Shown: positions 11,650 to 24,030 of the stretch, piece after piece
How the letters are laid out: the number at the start of each line of letters is the position of its first letter
Numbering within the stretch: position 1 is the stretch's first letter
Assembly: GCF_933775445.1 (NCBI RefSeq)
Contig: NC_065874.1
Location: 24,746,501-24,810,500 of the forward strand
Reading direction: 5' to 3'
Length of the DNA: 64,000 nucleotides
From: Argentina anserina
Lineage: Eukaryota; Streptophyta; Magnoliopsida; Rosales; Rosaceae
Position numbers and translations under genes: made by a program
The notes under the pieces: generated by a model
Database searches by the model: none
What the model was told of the DNA's origin: nothing
What the model saw: the letters and a program-made list of their open reading frames with translations, nothing else

Positions 11650-14245
11650 TAGGGGTGGACACGGGTCCATTCGGTTCGGTTTTGGACAAAATCCATAACC
11701 CAATTCAAATTTTAAATTTGGTTCGGTTCGGTTCGGTTGTTTTATTTTAGAGACTGTGACCCACAACCCAACCCAACCCGTACGGTTCGGTTCGGTTTTT
11801 TTTCGGTTTTACCCGTATGTAAAATACATAATATTATATATTAATTTTAAAAGTACAAAATTTAACATAAAGATGAAAAACTAATAGTCTAATGATTATT
11901 CCATACCTAATTGACTTATGCCTCATCATTTAGCCCGTGGATCCGAAAAGCTCGCCGAGTCCCGCAAGTCCGATGGGCTTTTATCCGAAAACAACACTAA
12001 TATGTCATAAGGGAAGACCCATTACCAAAATGTGAACACTAAAAGCCGTTTGCATATATGAAATCACCTAATTTTTGTCACCGATTGTGTGCAGTTGCAC
12101 AAAAAAAACCCATTTGGGAAACCCCGGTCAATGAGGATTTTAATATGTCAAAACGCCTTTTTTTTGTTGACCAAAGGTACGGACTGTCAATCAATATCCA
12201 AAACAGACGAAATTTTTACGGGTTCCCTAAATATATATACTGATCACATCTGCTGGTGTCGATCGACCATATTTTGAACTATAGTTATCGACCGCCGAAG
12301 TGTCCACTAATGTATCATACATTTATATTAGATTTATAATAAAACTATCGCATTATGAAGCGACTATATGATTGAAAATTCTCCGGATCAATCGATACTA
12401 TCCGATATTATCGGTATATATATTTAGTGACCCAATAAAAATTGCATCCAATTCAGACCTCATTTAACCGTTGGAATTTTCGATAAATCGAAAACACCAC
12501 TATTATGTCCTAAGGGATGACCTATTACAAAGATGCGAACGCCGAAAGCCGTTTGCATATTTGAAGTCACCTAATTTTTTTTATCTATCATGCGTGGTCG
12601 CACTGAAGAAATCTATTTGGCAAAACCTTGGTCAATGAGGTTTTATTATGTGAAAACGCCTTTTTTTTGGTTGACCGTAGGTCTGAACGGTCAAACCATG
12701 TCCAAAACGGACGAAATTTTTATGGGGTCCCTAAATATATATACCGATCACATCTGCTGATGTCGATCGACCATATTTCGAATTAGAGTTGACAATCACC
12801 TAAGTGTCAACAATGTATCGTAACATTTATATTAGGTTTAAAAATAAAACTATCGCATTATGAAGCGACTATATGAAGAAAACTTATATGGATCGATCGA
12901 CACCAGCCAATGTGATCGGTATATATATTTAGTGACCCTATAAAAGTTTCATCCAATTCAGACCTCATTTGACCGTCGGAATTTTCGGTAAATTGAAAAC
13001 ACCACTATTATGCCCTAAGGGATGATTCATTACAAAGATGCGAACGCCGAAAGCCATTTGCATATCTGAAGTCACCTAATTTTTGTTACCTATCGTGTGC
13101 GGTTGCACTGAAGAAATCTATTTGGCAAAATCCCGGTCAATGAGGTTTTATTATGTGAAAAACGCCTTTTTTTTGTTGACCGTAGGTACGAACGGTCAAA
13201 CCATGTCCAAAACGGAAGAAATTTTTACGGGGTCCCTAAATATATATACCGATCACATATGCTGGTGTCAATCCACCATATTTCGAATTAGAGTTGACTA
13301 TCACCTACGTGTCAACTAATGTATCATAACCTTTATATTAGGTTTAAAATAAAACTATCCTATTATGAAGCGATTATATGAAGAAAACTTCTAGGGATCG
13401 ATCGCCACCAGCTGATGTGATCAGTATATATATTTAGTGACCCTATAAAAATTTCATCCAATTCAGACCTCATTTAACCGTCGGAATTTTCGGTAAATCG
13501 AAAATACCACTATTATGCCCTAAGGGAGGACCTATTACAAATATGCGAACGCCGAAAGCCGTTTGCATATCTGAAATCAGCTAATTTTTGTTACTTATCG
13601 TGCGCGGTCGCACTGAAGAAATCTATTTGGCAAAACCCCGGTCAATGGGGTTTCAATATGTCAAAACGCCTCTTTTTTAGTTAACCGTAGGTACGAACGG
13701 TCAAACCATGTCCAAAATGGATGAAATTTTTACGTGGTCCCTAGATATATATACTGATCACATATGCTGGTGTCGATCGACCATATTTTGAATTAGAGTT
13801 GGCGATTGCCTAAGTGTCAACTAATATATCATAACCTTTATATTAGGTTTAAAATAAAACTATCGCATTATGAAGGATTATATAAAGGAAGCAAGACGGC
13901 TAAATAATACGCCTCTTATACATTAGGTCAATTAAATTAGAAATTAGGTGCGGCTGTGAGGCCGACTACACTATTTTTATTTTATTTTAAAAATAATAAT
14001 AATGTAAAATTATAAATATGACAAAATGATGTCGTTTTGTAACGTTGACCATTGACTTCGGGTTTTTCGGGTCGGTTCGGTTTCTAAGGGACTGAACCCA
14101 AAACCCAACCCAAACAGAATCGGTTCGATTTTTTTATTTTCGGTTCAGTTTTATTCGGGTTTCGGTTTTTTCGGTTTTTTCGGGTTCAGTTTGGGTTCCG
14201 GTCCGGTTTTTTTTTTTGGTTTTCAGGTCAGTTTGTCCACCCCTA
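11650..14245. mobile_element. Non-autonomous hAT-type transposon carrying a tandem satellite array
   Basis: The termini are a perfect 12-bp inverted repeat (TAGGGGTGGACA / TGTCCACCCCTA), flanked by a perfect 8-bp duplication. Subterminal regions (about 11670-11820 and 14060-14220) are packed with CGGTTCGGTTTT-type motifs on both sides, as is usual for hAT ends. No transposase frame exists, so the element must depend on a helper. The middle is a ~505-bp tandem array described separately. At 2,596 bp it is far larger than the two related elements here (556 and 643 bp); the array explains most of the extra length. Boundaries are directly visible; hAT membership follows from TSD length and terminal sequence. 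Confidence 0.92.
11987..13873. repeat. ~505-bp tandem repeat array inside the hAT element (3.7 copies)
   Basis: Copies begin at about 11987, 12490, 12995 and 13500, each at a GAAAACANCACTA-type motif, giving periods of 503-505 bp. The fourth copy is cut short near 13873. The first copy is the most diverged. Every full unit contains an inverted repeat: in unit 2 the arms are about 12687-12770 and 12893-12976, roughly 84 bp each with a spacer of about 120 bp. Open frames at 12058-12277 and 13083-13319 fall inside the units, overlap each other in different phases and resemble no protein I know; they are incidental. Confidence 0.88.
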
Positions 14246-14253
14246 ATATACTC
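14246..14253. repeat. Target-site duplication, right copy (ATATACTC)
   Basis: Perfect partner of 11642-11649. Confidence 0.9.
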
Positions 14254-16430
14254 AGTACATAGTCCACGTGACGTACCCTTTTAATGTTATTACTTTATTT
14301 TTATTGTATTTGTTTACATAAAATAATTACTCTTCAGACTTAATGTTGAGGTACTGGAAAATGAAAGATCTAACATCATTGTGCGTACACATTGATTCTG
14401 TAAAATGAATGATGTCTACAATTAATCCTGTAAAATGTCATTGTTAGTATAGAATAAGTAGGGCTCGTTCAGTCCGGGGAATTGAACGGAACTCTAAAAC
14501 TTTTAGTGTTAACAAATAATGGGGGGGGTGAGGTTTGAGATTGATTATTAACTACTAAAATAAAACATAAATTACTATTTTTATGATTGACATCTCTTTA
14601 CCAAATTCACCAATGCACCACATAATTACAAGTTTAGTTCTATCATGCATTCTAATTCATCTGATCACATACTATTAGACAACAATACAATTAGAGCCTT
14701 AGGGGAACATCTAATCATGCAAGATTTATATTGACGTTTAAGTTGACTTAGGGCCTCACCTAAATTGCATGCAATCAAGTTTAACAACACTTAGGGTAGA
14801 AATCAAACAAGATTACATTTAAGCACCAAATCTTTGTTGGACACATGCTTCACGGTGTCGTCACTCACCATGGAGTACATATAAATTTCCAGAATTTTCC
14901 ACTTTAATTAATACAAACCGAACCTACTTAGCGCATGATTCGATTTGTGTCAATATGGATGATGAAGATAGCACTCAAATACAATTTTAGAGATTGCATT
15001 CAAGCACTAAATTCGTATGCACATATCTGAAAATTATCTAAGAGCAATTAAAAGAAGAGTAAAACACAACAATAGAAATACAAACTTAAATAATTATAAG
15101 AACATAAATTCGGCATAGTCTCAAAAACATATCAAATACAATCTGAAAATTCTAAAACAAATACAAAACAATACTTCCACATAAACAACAACTTACAATC
15201 TTCATAAACAAAGAATTGTAGATTAACACAAATAAATGAAACCATGGAGATGAGTTGCGAGAATCACACGTTGTATGAACCTTAGAGGTACGGCTGCATA
15301 GGTGAAACTCGGTGGAGATGATGATGGTTTTGGGGTGGACGGCTTGACTGATTTGTGAGGGAAGTTTATGGTGGTGTTTTGGTAGAGTTTTGGCTCTTGA
15401 ATGCTAAGGAGAAGTGATGATTTTTCTTTGTGAATGATGTGTTATTTATAGAAGAATTTTGGCTCCTTGAATATTATAGCTTGAACTTTTTCTCCTCAAT
15501 TTCTTTCACTTATTTTTGTCATTAGTGGGTGCAATCTCCTTTGATAAATTCCTTCTTTTTCTCATTTTTAGGTGTCTCTTTCTTTCTCTCTTGCATTATC
15601 TCTTTTTATTCTCTTCCTTTTTTCTTTCTCTCTTGTTCTTTCACTTAATTTTGTCATTAGTGGGTGCATTTACCTTTGATCAATTCATTCTTCTTCCCCT
15701 TTTAGGTGTCTATTTCTTTCTTTATTTTCCTCATTTGCTTGACTTTTTCTTTATTTTTTCCTTCTTTGTAGCTACACAATTACATCTTTTAAAATATGAA
15801 AATAATAAAAGACAAGAATAAAAACAAGATAATTCATATAAAAAGACCAAGTTATTAGAATAGGAGAGTAAGATTAAGAAAGTTACGGAATAAGCGTTTC
15901 AGTTCAAGTAGGACTATCCTAAATAGTATGTTTCCTAGTCTAAAAAGGACTCCTAATACAAATAGGATTATCAAATTATCACAAATGTTATAGAAATGCC
16001 AATTAATAAAGACTCCTAATTTAACTAGGTTTTCTAGTTAAACAAGGAATCATACTCTAAATAGGACTCTCAACAATTTCTGTATTTTTCAACATGTTTT
16101 AGCACCAAAATGCAACCAACGTCACCATAGACTCCTAACTCGACTAAATGACTCAATACTACAACAATAAGAGCTAAGAAAAATACAACAAGAGGTAAAA
16201 ACATGTTAAGAACGTCGCACAAAGTGTTCACATCAGAATTATATATACCCACCGGACCTATATATAATTCAAGTCATAGAAACTCATTGATCAACAAGTA
16301 CAAGAAATTTAAAAAAAAACAAGCACACGAAATGGACTTCGTTTGTGTACATAGACATATATATAAGCATGAAATAAAGGCAAAGGATTATTATTATTTT
16401 TAATTATAATCAAGAGGAATACTCGATGAT
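14254..16430 (-). other. Probable TE-derived non-coding region
   Basis: No coding frame survives. Read on the minus strand, a TATAAATA sequence lies near 15446-15453, followed by a leader-like stretch of about 250 nt that is rich in short CA/TC words. This looks like the promoter part of a retroelement LTR. Farther right (15850-16100) are repeated short words around GGACTCCTAAT/AGGATTATC. A ~136-bp-period direct duplication lies at 15505-15728. I found no matching pair of LTRs or target duplication, so the type is not assigned. Confidence 0.3.
15505..15728. repeat. Diverged direct duplication, period ~136 bp
   Basis: Two copies share TTTTGTCATTAGTGGGTGCA followed by TTTGAT and later TTTTAGGTGTCT and TTTCTTTCT. 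They start near 15505 and 15641 in a T-rich, CT-rich context. The duplication produces a hydrophobic Leu/Phe-rich open frame that I do not regard as a gene. Confidence 0.75.
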
Positions 16431-16439
16431 GGAACTAGA

Positions 16440-16762
16440 TTACACACGCTTATTCATACTAAGACTGCTAGTCACAAGACTATTGAAAAAAAAAAACAAT
16501 ATACATGAGTCAAGAAAGCCCAATCCCGATTCCAGAAGTAGTCGATATGTACTCGCCATCAATCTCAAGAAGAGAACCGCTCCAATAACATCACATACCA
16601 AAACCTTCTGCATATTTGCATAGACAACCTCCCCAATACATTGACACCCAAAATGAACCGACATGTAGATAGTCTCTGGAGATGACACACACCACACACA
16701 TGGTACACCTTATTGACTGACAAATAAAATCCCAAACCCTCGTATAAAGGAGGGACCAACAT
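16440..16762 (-). pseudogene. Possible LINE-type zinc-binding (zf-RVT) fragment
   Basis: On the minus strand one frame reads C-x2-C followed by SPETIYMSVHFGCQCIGEVV, resembling the C-x2-C...ET-x2-H-x3-C-x6-VW pattern at the C-terminus of plant LINE reverse transcriptases, with the expected His replaced by Met. The neighbouring frame continues the C-rich part, so at least one frameshift is needed. No reverse transcriptase core is present nearby. The match is short and by eye; it could be chance. Confidence 0.3.
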
Positions 16763-19036
16763 AAGAACCTAGAATTTGAAACAACCTAAAAGAAAAGGAC
16801 AGACAAACCCAAAATAAAACCAAAACACCCTAACCTAGGTCCTAGTCCCACAACAAGGCCCAAGCCCAACCTAACCCCTTGGACCTCAAAACGGGTCACC
16901 AGAAGACTGTCATCACCTCTGAGCATCATCCACCCATTTGCCAGTAAAGACGGTTGCCATATGTAGAGTACCAGGGACTGTGGCCTCCACGCGAGGCAAA
17001 CACGCCACCGTTTTCAAGATCCGAAACAGATTTATGGCAGGGAGACTCGACCACAATTGGGAATCAGCCAAACATGATAGGCTGCCGTCACCACTTTAAA
17101 GTGTATTTTTTAAAGATAATTCATTTATGTAATTCTATTTCCAACAAATGATAATTTTGGTAAAACACATTGGTGAAATATGTGTAATTTATAATATTAT
17201 CCTTCTATCTATACATGAGGATAAAATTAGAGATGGTAAATTTGACAGTTCACAATTTGGTGAATCTTTTGGGTGCTCACTTTATAGTAGTAGAGATAAC
17301 GCCGCACCGACTACCCTATTCACCTTGCCGCTGCCAATAATCGAACCGTCAACTCTTGTCCGACAACCAGACATCACTACCAGAGGCACTCCAAATTGAA
17401 ACCCAAAACCGCCATCACAATCCTCTAGACCACAAATCAATTGAAAAACCCATCGTCGATCCACCTCCGCCATACTACAGGGCATGCCCAACGCCTCAAC
17501 ACCCTCAAAATCTCGTCCGACAGCAACGTCACCGAATGCGCCGTCAGACGGAGACGAGAAAACTCTTCTGGAACCCTAGAGAAGACACCTGGCTTTACGG
17601 AGCAATTGTTGTTTTTTAAGCAACTAAGGCAAATGATTAATGACATGGTTGTGAAATGAATAATGTTTTGTTCATATGGGAAGTGCAGAGGATGAGATGC
17701 TATGTTGCAACACTTTAACCTAACATCGATGTACACATTCACTTCACCTTATTATAAAAGCTCCATGTTTGTAGCTCAAAAGCATAGATATAACATGTTA
17801 GAGAAGTTATGTGACAAGACAACCTGAGTGTTCTAAGATACGACCAAACTCAACTAATATGTTTGGACACTCGTGCAAATTGAACCCCACTATGGTCATG
17901 ACATATCAATTTAGTTAAGTATTAACATTATATAGTGGGAGCATTCAAACGATTCTTGTAACTATACTGAATCGGGTTATTCTTTGATCATGTTGTCTCT
18001 TACATATTTGAAGGCTCAGTTTTACGAGCTGCCAGAATGTTGTAATTTGCAGATGATCGATCATTTGGGGAGGAGCCACATGAATTATATTTTGAGTTCT
18101 CCAGTCCGTACGAGAAGCCTAAATTTTACTATAGGACGGCACCTATACATGCATTTGAGTCCAACAAAATCCAAGGAGGAAACCATAAAAGGAAACTGAC
18201 CAACAGATAAACCAAACTCTGCCGTGACGTCTGTGCTACGTTGTCTGGGGAAGTAATCTAGAGTGAACCAAACGAAAGGAAAACTGGAATAAATGAGAGA
18301 AAGAAAGTTCGGGATTTCTCTCTTTGGCACACAGATAGTAAAATCTAATAACAAAGCAAAAATCACAACAAGAATCAGGAAGAGAAAACACTGAGAGAGA
18401 CAAACCATACCAAACCACTCCAAACACAACACGAAAACAGAAGAGTTGTACATACATATATCAAGAAAAATTGGAAAATGTAGGGCTTGATAATTAAAAT
18501 TGAAGCTTAATTAGAAAGGAAAATATTGGAAGATCTTGTGAATGCGGGGTATAATAAGGGGAATATGGGAAAAAAAGAAAGTAGCATATGTGAAAAAGCA
18601 GGCATGAAGACATATTTTTATATGTAACTGGACCATACCATTAACAGATTGAATTTACTTAAATCCGCATATATTCAATCAGTTAACAAAATCGATTAAC
18701 GGATCCGAATCATTAATAGTTTAGTTAACAGACAAAATTTTCAATCTGAACCGTTAATTAACCACGAATACAGATCAAATTTATAGGTCCCCATAGAACC
18801 CCATATATCTGGCGAAAATGAATGCCTATTGGAACAAAATTTGCACTTCTTTAATTAATTGTATCGGTACGTACGTACCTTAAATGAAATTCTATGGCGA
18901 TCCACGACTATTATATCTAACTTATTTGATCAGAATTGAATAGATGAGATTGATCGATGGGATTTACAATTAACTAATCATATACCTGTTAATCTTTATC
19001 ATTAGGGGTTCTCCTTCAATTCCACAAGAACAAATG
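16763..19036. other. Intergenic region with GC-rich patch
   Basis: A patch at about 16860-17060 and another at 17290-17620 are richer in G+C than the surroundings, with CCGCC/CGTCC words and several overlapping short frames on both strands. That pattern suggests a decayed repeat rather than a gene. No domain was recognised. The rest is AT-rich with nothing assignable. Confidence 0.4.
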
Positions 19037-20140
19037 AACAATAAGGACATTAGGCTAAACTTCAACCCTACATTAGTCTCGTACTTACCAACTCTACTCC
19101 ATCTTTTCTTAATGTTAGTCATACTACTACTACTACTACTACCAGTCTACCACTCATGCAATCACAATTAAATTTATAGACCTGCCTCATGACTTGTCTG
19201 CTTTTAGTCTAACAGTTATAATCAACCACAAGTCCACAACCAACTGCACCTCTTATAGAAATAATGTGTAGTACATGCATCTGTTGCCTGGAGAAAGTAT
19301 TAAGACTACATATATATGGGCAAATGGGTCATTTTCCTTCTGTTTATTGGTTTTTTAGATTAAATTATTATTTTTTAAATTATATCAAGTGTGGTGTCAA
19401 AATCAGACTTATAATTAAGGAGATTAGTGAAAATTGACTATATATATTTGGTGCTTATCGATCGATATTGTGTTTACGATGTTGTTGGCAAAGCTGGTGT
19501 GGGTTTGTTAATTAGTTTGTTAAGTCTCTTTTTCTACCAGATCGGCGGCATATCATTCCCACCATTGACCCACATTTGGACTCATGGATCCGAATAGGCA
19601 AGTACGCACTCTACTTATTAAGCTTCTTACTTTGGGATCCAAATTGTAAAACAACTGTGATTGAAAATAATTGAACTGTTCAAACGTTTGAAAATACTTT
19701 TTTTAGTAAATGTAGATAGGACTAAATCAGTGTCCTCTACGGAAAACTATTGAAAGAAAAAAAATTACAATATGACGAATTAATTAGCATAAGTACGAAT
19801 TAATTAATTACGACCCATCATAACATTATCATTTGTAAATCATCAATCTGAGGTAATTAATGTCGAAGGCACTGCCTTTTTAATTGTCGCAGTAGTCATG
19901 AAACTCATTTTATTGGCTAATATTCTCCCTGTCATATATGATTTCGACCTTTAGGTATGTAATAGGGGATATCCACGACCTAATAATCTTTGGAAGAAAC
20001 TTAGCATCCCAGGCTTGGTTAGCTTTAGCTGACCAAAGGTCCACAGCCAATATTTATGTGATGACACGCATCTATTTTTACGTTTGAGATGTTTTATTGC
20101 TGTTGAAGAAGATAACGGAGATACTGGCTTGGGGTTAACT

Positions 20141-20696
20141 TAGTGGTGGGCATAAAAAACGGAAATCTCGATTTCGTCCCGATTTTGTCCCGAAATTCAT
20201 AGGGACGGGACGGAGGTCTAAAAACGTTCGTTCCGTCTCGATTCCGTCCCTTTTCATAATAGTGGGATGGGACGTGAGACAAATAATTTATATCCCGCTT
20301 CGTCCCGTCACGTCCCACCTTTAATAAAAACTTAAAAATTATTATATATTTGTATCAAAATGAAACTAATTTATGTTCTTAATAACTCCAAAATTATATC
20401 AACTCAAATAATAATGGTAAATTATAATATTTTGAACATAATATGCATTTTTTTTGTTAAAATTTTATTATTGAATGTTACTTTGTTAATGAAAAAAATA
20501 AAAACATAGGTTTTTATTTAACTTCATATGAAGGTGAGATTTGTCCCATCCCATCCCGATCTCGTCCCGTCTGAACCGGGATTAATCCCGAGTGGGATGC
20601 ATTATTAAAAACCCTCGTCCCGTCCCGATTCAAAAGAGTGGGACGAGATATGGGATGAGCCCCGTCCCGTCCCATCCTGTCCCGTGCCCACCCCTA
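20141..20696. mobile_element. hAT-type MITE with degenerate target duplication
   Basis: The ends are TAGTGGTGGGCA and TGCCCACCCCTA, an inverted repeat with one mismatch of 12. The flanking octamers GGTTAACT and TGTTAACC agree at six of eight positions, consistent with an old 8-bp duplication. Subterminal regions are dense in GGGACGGGACG-type motifs on one side and CCCGTCCCGTCC on the other; these are the probable transposase-binding repeats. The 556-bp element has no coding capacity. It belongs to the same terminal family as 11650-14245 and 27991-28633 but has different subterminal motifs. Confidence 0.82.
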
Positions 20697-20957
20697 TGTT
20701 AACCCACTTCACCCAATTCTAGAATTGAACCTTCTGCGTTCTTCTCTGGCAAATAGAAGAATTCATTTGCATACAGCCGCCTCTCCAACTTCTCAGGCCT
20801 CCATCCATGTACGTCGCCTCCGACAATGGGGCTTTTTAGTTCGTTTAGATTCCAACTTTTCTCTCAATTCAAATTCAAAAACATAATTCAATTATGTAGA
20901 TATCACAGTTCTATTGGGTGCGAGTTGAAATTGCTTTGTTGTATGATTGAAGTTTAA

Positions 20958-21516
20958 ACTTGGTAAAAATTTCATATTTGCACCTCATCCGTTAAATTTA
21001 TTTGTTCCAATTTTGCGTCACATATCATGCACATGAGGAGTAATGTTGTTATTTTTATTTATATTTTTCTTTAAAACAAATATAAAAAAATTAAAGGAGG
21101 ATTATTTTTTTAATCAAATTATTTATTTACATCTTTTTTCTACATACTTAACCATACTTTAAATTATTTACTTCAACATACCCACCCATTCAAATATAGT
21201 GTTGTGTATATATATACTTTTATATTGACATTTATTTTTAATTTTCTATATATTTATTTATATTTTTCTAATATCTTTTAACATACCATATCATGTAAAA
21301 TAATAAATATATAAATCAATAACATGTTTTAAAAATAAAATAAAAAACATAGTAGCAGTATTCCTCTTAAGTAATTTTATTAATTTATTTCATTATTAAA
21401 TATGAATAAATATATAATGACAATATTACCCCTCAAATTCATGGCATATAACTAAAAATTGGATGAAAAACATTAAACTTAACGAATAAGGTGCAAATCG
21501 GTAATTTTTACCAAGT
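20958..21516. mobile_element. AT-rich element with ~43-bp inverted termini
   Basis: The left end starts ACTTGGTAAAAAT and includes TTTGCACCT near 20978-20986. The right end is an approximate reverse complement, ending ATTTTTACCAAGT, over about 43 bp with several mismatches. The 559-bp interior is about 80% A+T and non-coding. A further diverged copy of the GGTGCAAA motif lies just outside at 21551-21557, so the true end may be slightly farther right. No target duplication is apparent. Confidence 0.5.
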
Positions 21517-22813
21517 GTAGAAGGAAAATTGACTCAAATGTAAATTTGAGGTGCAAACTGACAATTATGACCAACTTTAAAGTGTAAATTGATATTTTCA
21601 CCCTTTTTTTTAATCAAACAACCCTTTAATTAGATAAAGGAGATTATACCGGAGGGTAGTTATTACTTATCAGTGCTTTCACACGCAGCTTTTATTGAAC
21701 TAATGAAAGAAGCAGATACTTCCATCTGTTTCCAATCACGCCGAACTGCCGAAGGCTTTCAAGTTTCGAGCTTGAAGTTTTTGGGGTTAAAGAGAAGTCT
21801 CTCCGTTATCTCGATCATTTAAATAGCATAAATAATCTGAAATAAAAAAGAACACGTGTCATCAAATAAATGGTGTGGTCATATAGAGTTGACCATGGGT
21901 GGTATACTAAGTTTCTTCCATAGTCTTTTCGTAGGCAATTGATTAGTTTCTCTTGGGAAATAATTACTTCGCGGGAATAAATTGTTTCCCAAGAAAAAAA
22001 AATGACAGTGAAATTTCTAATTCAATTAGATCGAAGATGGTTAATTTCACTTGAACTTTACGCTTGTTAGTTTGCACTTGAAGCCTCCCTCGGGTTTGTT
22101 GCAGATAACAATATATCGCAAAAACGAGCTAGTGTCATGCTTCGTTCTCAGATCAATGATCATCACATGGTGAATTAGAAAGTAAGCCAACTGATGAAGT
22201 CGTCATGATTAAAGCCAATTAAGGAAGCAAGTTTAATCATGCGTGGATAGAACTCATTCACAACGTACAAATCCTCCTGAAGAGATCGTATACCACAACG
22301 TAAATATGTACGTACATGTAACATGTTGTGGTATGCTATAGATATGTAGGTCTATCGAGGCATTGAGCAATATATGGCTACATGCGCTGTACTAATTAAC
22401 CCTATTCATTGAAGTCTAATTATCTATATGTTAGGCAGGGATGCCCATTACCCAGGCCACCAAACACCGATGTGACCATAGACCCAAGTTTCCAGCCTAA
22501 GAAAATAAAAGAAAGTGTCAATGGATATCAATGTGTACGTGCACAAGTCAAGTGTGTTCTGTGACTAGTCGGGTAATCGTACATGGTTGGTTTAAGTGAT
22601 TAAATAGTCGGGTTATCATACTATACAAGTTATCTTAATTATACTAGTTAGAACAATTATGATCGAGGGCATTTGAAGTTTCTAGTTTTGATTTTCATTT
22701 TCTAGCTATTAAGTTCTGGCCGAAAGTACTCCAGCAATTGTATGGCCATGTAATCGTGATCGCCGGAAGACAATTAGGTATATATGAAGCAGACGGTACG
22801 TACGTAATGCCAA
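21517..22813. other. Intergenic region
   Basis: No gene recognised. Motifs at 22181-22205, 22539-22552 and 22718-22740 match diverged sequences near 6106, 40595 and 8999, so part of this DNA is an old paralogous copy of other intergenic DNA in the window. Confidence 0.45.
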
Positions 22814-22818
22814 CAACA
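22814..22818. repeat. Target-site duplication, left copy (CAACA)
   Basis: Five bases directly before the 5' LTR, identical to 26179-26183 directly after the 3' LTR. Confidence 0.85.
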
Positions 22819-22978
22819 TGCTAGTGTGAGTAATGGAGCAAATTAGGGCGTGATTCAAAAGGAGCAAATTAATGAGTGATTTGTGGTAGGAATATACAAA
22901 TAGGTTAACTGTACTCTTGTTAGATTATTTATAGAACATTTATGTGTAAGAAGTAATCAATCAATATACATTTCTACT
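22819..22978 (+). repeat. 5' LTR of the 22.8-26.2 kb copia element
   Basis: A short LTR that aligns end to end with 26019-26178, most strongly over the last 90 bp. It carries no obvious TATA box. Confidence 0.9.
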
Positions 22979-23058
22979 TGGCAATAGAGCTAATTTTTTC
23001 ATCCTCTGTTTTTTTTTTTTGGGTTTGCGTTTTTTTCATCATAGCCACAGTTGACGTC

Positions 23059-23300
23059 GTCGCCGCCCTCCGACGTCGCCGTCACTGCTCAGTCGTTGTC
23101 GTTGCCCTCCGCCTTCTCCCGTTCGGTTCCGGTTCTGCGCGTCGACGTCGCCGCTGCCCTCCAACGTCGCCGTCACTCCTCAGGCGTTGCCGCTGCCCTC
23201 CAACGTCGCCGTCACTCCTCAGGCGTTGCCGCTGCCCTCCAACGTCGCCGTCACTCCTCAGGCGTTGCCGCTGCCCTCTAACGTCATCATCACTCCTCTG
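23059..23300. repeat. 39-bp GC-rich tandem repeat in the copia leader
   Basis: Three near-identical 39-bp units start at 23150, 23189 and 23228, followed by a partial fourth (23267) and preceded by a degenerate copy near 23059. Because 39 is a multiple of three, the array stays open in several frames on both strands, giving 13-residue repeats such as ALPLPSNVAVTPQ. It lies between the primer-binding site and gag in an otherwise AT-rich element. Composition is utterly unlike the flanks; a captured host microexon or a private minisatellite are both possible. Confidence 0.9.
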
Positions 23301-23570
23301 ACATCGCCGAGACTCGACATGTTGCCCTCCGACGCCACCACTCCTCTCCGACCCGTTTTTCAACTCTTTCGGCTATTCTTCGCCCCGACCCGACCTTGCC
23401 CAAATTCGACATGACCCGGCTCCAATTCGACACGACCCGGCCCAAATTTTGTAGTCTTGGTTGGCAGTGCATGTTCACCGACAGTGCAAGTGCACCCAAA
23501 ATAGATTCTTATTAGTTTTTTTTTTTGTGTTTCCGCTGCATAATTCCTGATTTTTTAAATTTGATTTTCA

Positions 23571-23793
23571 ATGGGTTCTGGAGACGAAGCAGAGAGTTCT
23601 CAGGTCACTGATGTTCCGAAATTTGAAGTATATGTTAGGAGTTCTGAAAGTGGTTCATTTAGGGACGTCAAACTAAATGGGACCAATTTCCGTAAATGAA
23701 AGAGAATTATGGCAGCTCATCTTCGAGGCATGCATAAGATGGGGCATGTAAACGGAGTAACTAAGGCTCCTAGTGATGATGATATTGCTTGCA
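23571..23793 (+). pseudogene. gag N-terminal remnant (copia)
   Basis: An ATG-led frame begins MGSGDEAESS and runs to LNGTNFRK followed by a stop, where copia gag normally has NY-x2-W. The W codon position is a TGA. It continues for about 30 more codons (KRIMAAHLRG...) before the sequence jumps to integrase. Confidence rests on position after the primer-binding site and the gag-like L-x-G-x-NF motif. Confidence 0.55.
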
Positions 23794-23796
23794 TCT

Positions 23797-24030
23797 CATG
23801 TCTCATTACTTTCTTTTCATAATCTTCATACCCGTGTTTTCGGTTGTGTTGCTTTTGTCCATCTTCCAAAACATCAGAGGTCTAAATTGGATGTCCGGGC
23901 AGTTAAATGTGTGTTTGTTGGGTATGGAGGACATCAGAAAGGGTACCGGTGCTATCATCCACCTACCAGGAAGTAGTATGTCACTATGGATGTTACTTTC
24001 TTTGAAGACATGAGCTATTTTACCTCTTCT
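23797..24030 (+). pseudogene. Integrase C-terminal remnant (copia)
   Basis: The frame containing LHTRVFGCVAFVHLP and CVFVGYGGHQKGYRCYHP matches the conserved segment that follows the copia integrase core (L-x-FGC-x-A-F-VH-x-P ... K-x-VF-x-GY-x3-KGY-x-C-x-P). A stop replaces the residue before YVT (TAG). The integrase catalytic core itself is deleted. Confidence 0.85.

Noticed and set aside
12058..13319. Open frames in the hAT satellite units as genes
   Set aside because: They recur with the 505-bp period, overlap in different phases, and have no family resemblance.
22978..23363. Arg/Pro-rich proteins in several frames at the 39-bp repeat
   Set aside because: A codon-length GC-rich repeat gives open frames on both strands automatically.
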